A DNA stretch of 64,000 nucleotides, from contig CANTUQ010000043.1 of NCBI GenBank assembly GCA_947683425.1, positions 7,077,501-7,141,500 on the forward strand. The letters are read 5' to 3'. Positions within the stretch are counted from its first letter, which is position 1, and every line of letters begins with the position of its first letter. Below, piece by piece: positions 56,731 through 64,000 of the stretch. The notes under the pieces were generated by a model, which saw nothing but the letters and a program-made list of their open reading frames with translations, was not told the DNA's origin and ran no database searches. The DNA comes from Excoecaria cochinchinensis. Taxonomy: Eukaryota > Streptophyta > Magnoliopsida > Malpighiales > Euphorbiaceae. The position numbers and the translations under genes were made by a program.

Positions 56731-57627
56731 ATATTATAAAAGGGGATGACTTGCCGTTCTCTGAGCCCACGTATTCTGCTCCTCAGAAAGAAAAGACAAA
56801 TAAATTGCTAATTAGTCACCTATCAGAACCTTTAGACCACCTGGGCAGATCTATGATGGCTGCAAAAAATACCTGTTAGGATGATGCATGAATGACATAT
56901 AAGATGCATGATCGTGCTATGCAACATCCACAAATCACATGCAAGCACATAGGTCCTTCCAACCTTGTTACTCCCACACACGAGGTCGTGCAGTCTCTGT
57001 CCTAGGTGGGATTAGCCCATGGGTTAACCGGGGAACCCGATGGACACGTATGGTGCACGGTGAAAAACCGGCAGCATAACCTCTCTTAGCTAATGTGAAT
57101 GCGCATGGGTTTTAACCATTGTGTATTTAGGCAGTCCGAATAAATCTACATGGGCCTATCGGGGCATGAAAGCCTTTGATTTGGTGACCAATCAAATTAT
57201 TTAGATTTGTCCAATATAAAATGATCCATATAGCAAGCAAGGTATTATGGTTCATACCACCTAGGGGAAGTATCTATTGCCATTACATGAGCTTTGGTCA
57301 AAGGTGATGTTACTTTAGGGCCACCTAAGCATGGTCCCTGCCAACGGGTCTAGCTCATCACGAGCGTAACGACCGATTGGGTCTCCATTTAATATACCAT
57401 GATGGTACAAGGCTTGGGCTGGTGATTATCCTAAACACTTCCCTACATTGAGTGAACGTAGGGTTATGCTTCGGGAATGCACCGGGGTTGAAAGAGGGAC
57501 CAAACTAGCATAGATCTAAGACTCTAATGACATGCAAATGCAGTTTTCAAAAAGGATGAAATTTTTAAATTAAAACTCAATTATAAATTTTAATCAAGGC
57601 ACTTTCGAAGCGAAGTCTCAAGTATTG
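56731..57627 (-). other. Tat C untranslated leader
   Basis: About 0.9 kb, conserved with the B leader, including the block with GCTGCCGGTTTTTCACCGTG at about 57055-57080 and the GTACCATCATGG phrase near 57400. Confidence 0.75.
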
Positions 57628-57645
57628 TCCCCAGCGGAGTTGCCA
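57627..57645 (-). promoter_or_regulatory. Tat C primer binding site
   Basis: Minus strand TGGCAACTCCGCTGGGGAC, one base after the 5' LTR end. Confidence 0.85.
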
Positions 57646-57646
57646 C

Positions 57647-60577
57647 TGTGACGCGCGCCGAACCCCAGGGTGCCCCGAAGGCCCGCTTTTAGGGCGATCG
57701 GGTGGAGGTTCATGAAAACTTGTAAGGTATTTACAAGTGCGTCTATATTGGGCAATAAGGAGGTTTCTTGGAGTCACCACCCAATAGAACATTGGGAAAG
57801 GTCGTCTAGCCTCAGTAAGCCTAAGACAGCGCTGCTGTATCCATCATAGGCAAGCCAGAGGTGTCTTGGAGGTATCAACCCTAATGACAGAATGGTCCTC
57901 TAGCCTCATGCTTGGGCAAACCAGAGGTGTCTGGGAGGTATCCACCTTAATAGAACATTAAGATGGCCCTCTCGCCTCGTGGCGCCTAGGACTATGCAAA
58001 TTTGATGCTTTTACGGGACACAAAAGGTGTCTTGGAGATTTCCACCCTAACAAAATGCCGAGGTGGCCCTCTCGCCTCATTGAGCCCAAAGACCAGAGTA
58101 GATTCGGGACTTCCCATTTATTTATGCCTTGGCTAAGTTTATGATTGAGTTTTGAATTTAGAGTTTCATCCTATTTCTCATTCATTTTAATGCAGTTTAA
58201 TTAAGGCGCATGTCATCCATTCAAGGGAAAGTGATAAATAAAAGCGTAACGTAAAGTATATGCAAATATATTACAACAATACTAGGGGCGGAATACAACC
58301 CCCATTGTAAATAAGATACAAATCATGCATAAATCGGGATATTCATTAATGATGAAGACATCGGTCCTCGCATGTATATTTATTATGAAATAGTTTTGAT
58401 GTGATGATTTTGGATGGAGAAAATTGAGACATTGGTCCCATTTTTATTAGGAAAAATACCAAATTAATTAATTAAAATGTTTTTATGATTTTCTTTTTAA
58501 CATGCCTAAAATAAACAATTTTATTGAAGACTACATGGCAAAATAAATGAAAAAGCCAAATAAATGAAATATTACAAATAAAGCAATTAATATCTAATCC
58601 AAACGAGCCTTCTGGATCTCCCCGTGTGCTCATAAAAATTGCCCAAGAGGGAAAATAAGATGTGAAATAAAAATAAGATACAAATAAAATAATGTTAGTA
58701 ATTGAATCAATTAAAATCCATTAAATATAAAATAAATGATAAAATAAAATAAAATGAGATAAACTAAAATGATCAAAATAACAAATGAATTAACATGTTT
58801 ACAATTTAAAATAAATGAGAAAAATGTGTTATGAATAACAAATGGATTAAAAGATGTAATTGGAATAAAATACAATATGTTAATTAATTAATATGTAAAA
58901 ATATGAACATGATAATAATGAAAAGAAATAAGTGAACAAAATATTAAATATATGATAATGACAATGGAAAAAAAATGATTAAATAAATGATATGGTTAAT
59001 TAATGTATCACAATTAATATAAAACCTTTACATGGTAAAAATTATCAATTAAAACGAATTTATTAATTACATGTTAAAAATAATGAGAAATCAAAGCAAA
59101 ATAAATTATTTACATGTTAGGAATTAAAAGAGATCAATATTCACATGAATAAAAAATGTAATAATATATAAACATAACAAAACAAATATAACCACAATAG
59201 AATAAATAAATAAATGAGAACAATAAATAAATTAATGAAAACAATAAAATATACATGAATAAGAATAAAATCATATATAAACAAAATAAATATAATAAAT
59301 ATAAACAATGAAATAAATAAATAACTGAAAATAATAAAAATAAACATGAATAAATTAAATATGAACAAAAAGAATAAGAAGAACAAGCCCGGAATATTTA
59401 CGCTAAGAGTTTTGGATTCGATAAAGGTAAAAATGATGATTGATTTCCTTATTTTGGTTTGCAATATTAGAATTGAGATATGAAAATGTTGGGATTTTAT
59501 TCCAAGAAAAATAGGCTTGAAAAAAATAAAGAAAGAAAATTAACAATTCTTTAAAAACAAAGAATTAATTTCTTTGCCTAAGAAATGATTTTTATTGATA
59601 AAAAAAATGATTTTAAAAACAAACAATGATTTTGTTTATCAAAATAAAATATTTTTAGAAAATCAAATGAAAAAATTAGATTTTGATAACAAACACTTAT
59701 TTTGTTTGTATCAAAATTAATTTTCCATCAAAAAGAGATTCAAAAGAAAATTAATGAAAAAAGTTTAATTGAACACAAATAAAAAAGAAAAAAGAAATTT
59801 TGAGAGCAAATAATTATTTTATTTGTCTCACAATTAAATCAAACAACAATACTCCTTCCAAATATATGTTTAGAAGAAATTATGTTGGAAAAACAATGAA
59901 AGATCAACTTTTCTCTTTTAATTTTTGCTTCGGGAAAAATCTGGAATTTTTTCTTTTTCAGAGAAATTGAGAGGAAGAAAAAGAAGAGAAAAGATGAAAA
60001 AAACCCTAGAAAAAATCCCCCCTCCTTTAGGTTTTCATCTCTTTCTTTTTATATTAAGAAAATAGGAAAATAATATTAATTAAAGGGATAACACTTAATA
60101 AATCAGATATTATCTATTTTAAATTTTAAAAAGTGAAAATAACCTAAAAATCCCTTAAAAAGTGATTAAAAATCGAATTTTGTGGAAAAACAAATTGGAA
60201 AAATTGATTTTTCTGGTGAAAATGAGCATTTGCGGTGGAACAGGGGCTACGGACGCCCGTCGGTGCGCCCGACGGGTGTCCGTAGCGTGCCAGGCGCGCG
60301 CGCACACCGCTCGCAGGCCCTGCGCGCTGCCGTGCGGCCGACGCTCCGATTTCTTTTTTATTTTTTATTTTCTAATTTAACTAAAAATATTGTAATTTCA
60401 AGCCCCTATTTTTCAAAACTAATTTTTAAAATATTTTTTATTATTTTTTTTATCTTTTCACTCTAAAATGCAAATTTAAACAGGAAATCAACACTTTCAA
60501 CCTTTTTGCCTGTGACAAGGTATCTTATCATCATCGGATAACTCTGATCTGGGCTGCCTCAAGACCCGGTGTCTACA
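57647..60577 (-). repeat. Tat C 5' LTR
   Basis: 2931 bp; minus strand starts TGTAGACACCGGGTCTTGAG and ends GGCGCGCGTCACA. Aligns with 44859-47721. GC-rich cassette at 60246-60350, TATA-like ATATAAAAAGAAAG (minus) near 60045, hairpin repeats at 57779-58075. Confidence 0.92.
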
Positions 60578-60582
60578 GGCGC

Positions 60583-60677
60583 CCTTGCAATCCCTTGCAA
60601 GTTTTATGAATCCCCCCCCCCCCCCCCAGGCCCTAAAAGCGGGTCTTCGGGGCGGCTGGGGTTCGACGCACGTCACA
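60583..60677 (+). repeat. Split Tat LTR, last part
   Basis: CTTGCAAGTTTTATGAATCC ... GGCCCTAAAAGCGGGTC ... CGCACGTCACA completes the LTR stopped at 44858. A run of 16 C (60612-60627) replaces the CTCATCCCG-like sequence of its relatives. Confidence 0.85.
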
Positions 60678-61829
60678 CCCTGTTCGAGAATTTAGCTACT
60701 ATTTTATGCAATTTTGAAGGCTTTAGAGGCCAATATAAATTATGACTATTTCTGGGACATTTGTAAGACAAATGTCTCAGTTCTAACCCAATTGGAATCA
60801 AGTCATTTGGATAACTAGAACTTTACATATAGCCAAAATAGCCCCCAAAGGTCATTTTACTCCTAAAATGAATTTCACTTTTCATGTTTACTCTAATCCC
60901 AATCAACTTAACTCTCCCAATTAATCACTCATTTCCAACTCATATCACCCAACATCAACAAAAACACTTCAATTTATGTAATTAGACAAGTTATGCAATA
61001 AATTCAATAAATTTCCCAAGCCTTCTTCTTGGCTTGCGTCAAGCTCAATTTGCTACTTCTTCTCCTACTTTCTCTTTGCCTTTAGCTCTACTTGGCTTAT
61101 CCACTACAAATCCATCAAAATCACCATTTATCCACTAAACTCTTAATTCTTACCTTATAAAAATTCCATGGATATGAAGAGAAGAAACTAACAATTACTT
61201 ACCTCTTAAGCTTATACAAACACTTGATTTCACTTAATTAGCTTGAACAACACCAAATCAATGGAGGATTAGAGCTTAAAGGAGAAGAAAAAGAGGAAGA
61301 GAGGAGGAAGGAAGGGAACAGATTCTTGGTTCCCTTTCCACTGCCCTCACATGGCTTTTAAAGCCATATTTATCCACTTTTCCAACTTTAATTCCCATCC
61401 ATCCATTTGTCGTGGCTCACTTCCTTATTTATCTTTTTAATCCTTTAACCTTTCATAAATTATGCATTAAACCCTTACCTAACTTAATTCATAACATGCA
61501 ATTAAGTCCTTAAGGTTCTATGCCGATTTTAATTCTAACGATTCACTTAATACTGCATATGTCCCAAGCACATATACTTAGCTAAACACTTACTTAGGCC
61601 ACTCTCATACCCCTACTGACGTGCAAAATGACTAGGTACAAGTTAGGCCTTAGAAGTATGCCATTTACGAAAGTTTATATATTTGGCGCCAAGACATGAT
61701 CTTAGTGTACTTAAATTACTTTGAGTGAAGAAATTAAAAATGCCGATTTGCTAATAGTACCTAAGAATATGGGAACATGCTAAATTATGTATAGTAAGTA
61801 ATTAGTTAAATATATGTGAACTCAAAATT
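60678..61829 (-). mobile_element. Tekay-type LTR piece, minus strand
   Basis: Minus-strand LTR-type sequence with GGTAAGT at 61197-61203 and a following purine-rich GGCAAAGAGAAAGTAGG phrase, as in the other Tekay-type LTRs. Both ends are broken; it abuts truncated Tekay pol at about 61830. Confidence 0.6.
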
Positions 61830-61831
61830 AT

Positions 61832-62680
61832 GTGAAGAAGAAACTTTTGCATGAGGCCCATTCATCGGTTTTTACTATGCATCCGAGTGGAGATAAGATG
61901 TATCGAGATCTCAAGCAGCATTATTGGTGGCCGGGTATGAAGAAGGATATAGTGGATTTTGTCTCGAAGTGTTTAGTGTGTCAGCAAGTGAAAGCCGAAC
62001 ACCAAGTTCCATCGGGTTTGCTTAACCCCTTACCCATTCCTCAGTGGAAATGGGATGATGTTATGATGGATTTTGTGACTGGCTTGCCGTTGACGCAGCG
62101 CAAGCATGACTCAATATGGGTTATAGTTGATAGATTGTTAAAGTCAGCGCATTTCTTGCCTGTTCAATTAGACTATTCTATGGATAAGTTGGCAGAGATA
62201 TATGTGAGAGAGATAATCAGGCTTAATGGGGTTCCGTTATCCATTGTATCGGATCGAGATCCTCGGTTTACGTCCAAGTTTTGGAAAGAACTTCAGCCAG
62301 CTTTGGGTACTCGGCTAAACTTCAGTACAGCATTTCATCCTCAGACTGATGGTCAGTCTGAGAGAGTTATTCAGATTCTTGAAGACATGCTTCGGGGTTG
62401 TGCTTTGGAATTTTCTGGAAATTGGGATCGATATGTGCCTGTGATGGAATTCGTGTATAATAATAGTCACCAGGCAAGCATCGGAATGGCCCCATATGAG
62501 GTGTTGTATGGGGGGAGATGTAGAACGCCGGTGTGCTGGATTGAATTATCAGAAAGAGCTATGATAGGTCCGGAGATAGTGACGGACACGGAATAGAAAG
62601 TTAGAATTGTGCAACAGAATCTGAAAGCAGCCAAAGAAAGACAGCGATCGTATGCTAATTTAAAGCGTAGAGATATCCAG
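61832..62680 (+). pseudogene. pol: Tekay integrase (chromovirus), 5'-truncated
   Basis: Begins within the integrase zinc finger: HEAHSSVFTMH and CLVC. GLLNPLPIPQWKWDDVMMDF and WVIVDRLLKSAHFLP are typical of Tekay/Del chromoviruses. The triad is D in MMDFVTG, D in VSDRDPRF and E in DGQSERVIQ. A TAG at 62594 follows TDTE and a frame change is needed near 62680. Everything upstream (gag to RNase H) is missing. Confidence 0.88.
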
Positions 62681-62681
62681 T

Positions 62682-63114
62682 ATGAAGTCTCTTCGTTTTG
62701 GAAAGAAAGGAAAGTTGAGTCCCCGATTTATTGGGCCCTATGAGATCTTAGGAAAGGTTGGTCCGGTAGCTTATCGGTTAGCATTACCAACAGAGTTAGC
62801 CAAGTTACATGATGTCTTTCATGTATCTATGCTCCGTCATTACCGATCAGATCCATCACATGTGCTCAAAGTGCAAGATATTCGGATTCAACCAGATTTC
62901 TCTTTTGATGAGGAACCGAAATAGATTTTGGATAGAGAAATTAAGCAGCTTCGAAACAAGCAGATACTGTTGGTTAAAGTGCTTTGGCAACATCATGATG
63001 TTGAGGAAGCAACCTGGGAACCGGAAGAGCCAATGAGGACTCAGTATCCTCAACTATTTGGATTAAGTGAGAATTTCGAGGACGAAATTCTGTTAAGGAG
63101 GGGAGTATTGTAAC
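62682..63114 (+). pseudogene. pol: Tekay integrase C-terminus and chromodomain
   Basis: GKLSPRFIGPYEILGKVGPV and KLHDVFHVSMLRHYRSDP form the C-terminal GPY/F-like region. After a TAG at 62922 comes ILDREIKQLRNKQI ... WQHHDVEEATWEPEEPMRT, a chromodomain, which in chromoviruses helps target integration to chromatin marks. The stop codon separates it from the rest. Confidence 0.88.
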
Positions 63115-64000
63115 ACCCCAAAACCGCCCTGATAGATTGAGCCTGTTTGTGTGCGAATTGTGTGTATTTAATTTTGAGCATGTGTGGTTTGTTAAATTAA
63201 ATTTGTTAATATTCATTATTTAGGGGTTTTAATTGAGTATGAGTGAGTGTAGGGAGTTAGGATGTATTTCTAATGGTTATGTTAGGGTGTTTATGTTAGT
63301 TTGGGAGTAGTGTGTGTGTTAAGAGATTAGTCTTGGGTGTAGCTTGAAGGATGGGAGTTAGGTGTAGGTAGTATGTGGTCCATTGGGAAGTTGCCATGTG
63401 GCATGAGAGAGGGAAAAAGAGGGACAGTTGTTCTTCCCCTTGTTCTTATCCCGTTTTCTTCTTCTTTCCCTTCTCTTCCCATTACTTCTCCATTTTCTTC
63501 TTCTTTCTCTTTATTTCTTTCTATAATTCTTCTTTTGTTGGAATCGGGTGAGCTGTGGTGAGTTGGGGTTAGTTGGAGTTGGTTGGTAAGTTGTAATTTA
63601 GTGTCCTTCCTTCTTCTTTTCTTTGAGTGAGTTTTATACCTAAGTGTATGTTTGAGGTTGAATTCTGGTTTTGCTCGGTATTGTGGTTCAGAGATTTCGC
63701 CTAAGGAGACGAAAGGCAAGGATATCGCGAGTGGTAGTGGAGCTCGAGATTAAAACGCCATATTTTGAGGTTTGGGAACGTTGGTGTATTTTGCGTATTT
63801 TGTGTATTTTTGATGATTTCTGTATAATGATTGGAATTGATGATATGGATCATGTGTTTTTGCTTTTATGAGTTATGGGTATTATTTAAATTGAGTTGAG
63901 AAGCATGGGTTGTGAAGGATGGAGTTAAAATGTGGAAGTTTTGCATATTTTCTTAGAAATTGCTGGTTTGAGAACTTTTGGATTTTGATTTTGTGATTTG
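63109..64000 (+). repeat. Tekay 3' LTR, first 892 bp
   Basis: TGTAACACCCCAAAACCGCC follows a purine-rich AAGGAGGGGAG tract directly after pol. GGTAAGT at 63585-63591. This LTR anchors the family name of the other TGTAACACCCC-type LTRs in the window. It runs off the window. Confidence 0.88.

Larger units (their letters stand above)
44859..60577 (-). mobile_element. Tat element C (Ty3/gypsy), most complete
   Basis: LTRs at 57647-60577 (5') and 44859-47721 (3') flank a 9.9-kb interior read on the minus strand. Flanks are GACGC (44854-44858) and GGCGC (60578-60582), a 5-bp duplication with one change, and the flanking sequence joins into one Tat LTR. Order on the minus strand: primer site, leader, gag, RT, RNase H, archaeal-type RNase H, integrase, post-pol region, tandem arrays, polypurine tract. 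The second RNase H places it in the Tat/Ogre lineage. Stops and frameshifts break pol, and no protease DTG/DSG motif is seen between gag and RT. Confidence 0.92.

Noticed and set aside
46330..59464. 107-codon minus-strand frames (46330-46653 and 59141-59464) repeated in both ends of element C, hydrophobic
   Set aside because: They are the same AT-rich LTR segment in the two LTRs, rich in Phe, Ile and Leu from composition; identical position is due to LTR duplication.

Overview
This window is repeat-rich plant nuclear DNA. The evidence is plant-lineage Ty3/gypsy retrotransposons (Tat/Ogre-like with a second, archaeal-type RNase H; Tekay-like with an integrase chromodomain), a CACTA DNA transposon end, a MULE-like element with a 9-bp target duplication, AT-rich spacers and many microsatellites. 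It looks like heterochromatin built by repeated insertion of one transposon into another. I see no intact host gene, no rRNA or tRNA gene and no CRISPR array. The only host-gene trace is a short two-exon fragment carried by the CACTA element. The species cannot be named from the sequence.

Layout, left to right. (1) 1-3257: right part of a CACTA element whose left end is outside the window; it sits in the 5' LTR of Tat element A. (2) 3258-16987: Tat element A, plus strand, with broken gag and almost no pol. Its 3' tandem repeat was split by a MULE-like element (8835-13235, TSD TCCTTTTCT), which was itself split by a Tekay-type solo LTR (9248-13123, TSD TGACT). (3) 16988-17839: gag of another, older plus-strand Tat element into which A inserted. 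(4) 17840-19764 and 19765-20684: two Tekay-type LTR pieces, head to head; the second resumes at 34526-35540. (5) 20685-34525: Tat element B, plus strand, complete from LTR to LTR with TSD GTTGG, but with RT and RNase H lost and two fold-back scars. (6) about 35541-37617: LTR of a different Tat subfamily, fused directly to the 3' region of a Tat element (37618-42490). That region carries a minus-strand Tekay-type solo LTR (38789-42268, TSD GATTT) and ends in the LTR 42491-44858 plus 60583-60677. (7) 44859-60577: Tat element C, minus strand, 15.7 kb, the most complete one. Gag, RT, RNase H, archaeal-type RNase H and integrase are all recognisable but broken by stops and frameshifts. (8) 60678-64000: a minus-strand Tekay-type LTR piece, then a truncated Tekay integrase-chromodomain end followed by its 3' LTR running off the window.

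No element looks able to move by itself. The most interesting signals are in non-coding parts of the LTRs: an ordered array of short hairpins shared by Tekay-type LTRs; a repeated hairpin near the end of Tat LTRs whose two arms change together; a GGTAAGT splice-donor-like site at a similar place in six Tekay-type LTRs; and GC-rich cassettes of palindromic words that differ between LTRs at similar positions. Tat elements B and C also share an antisense coding remnant between pol and the 3' LTR.
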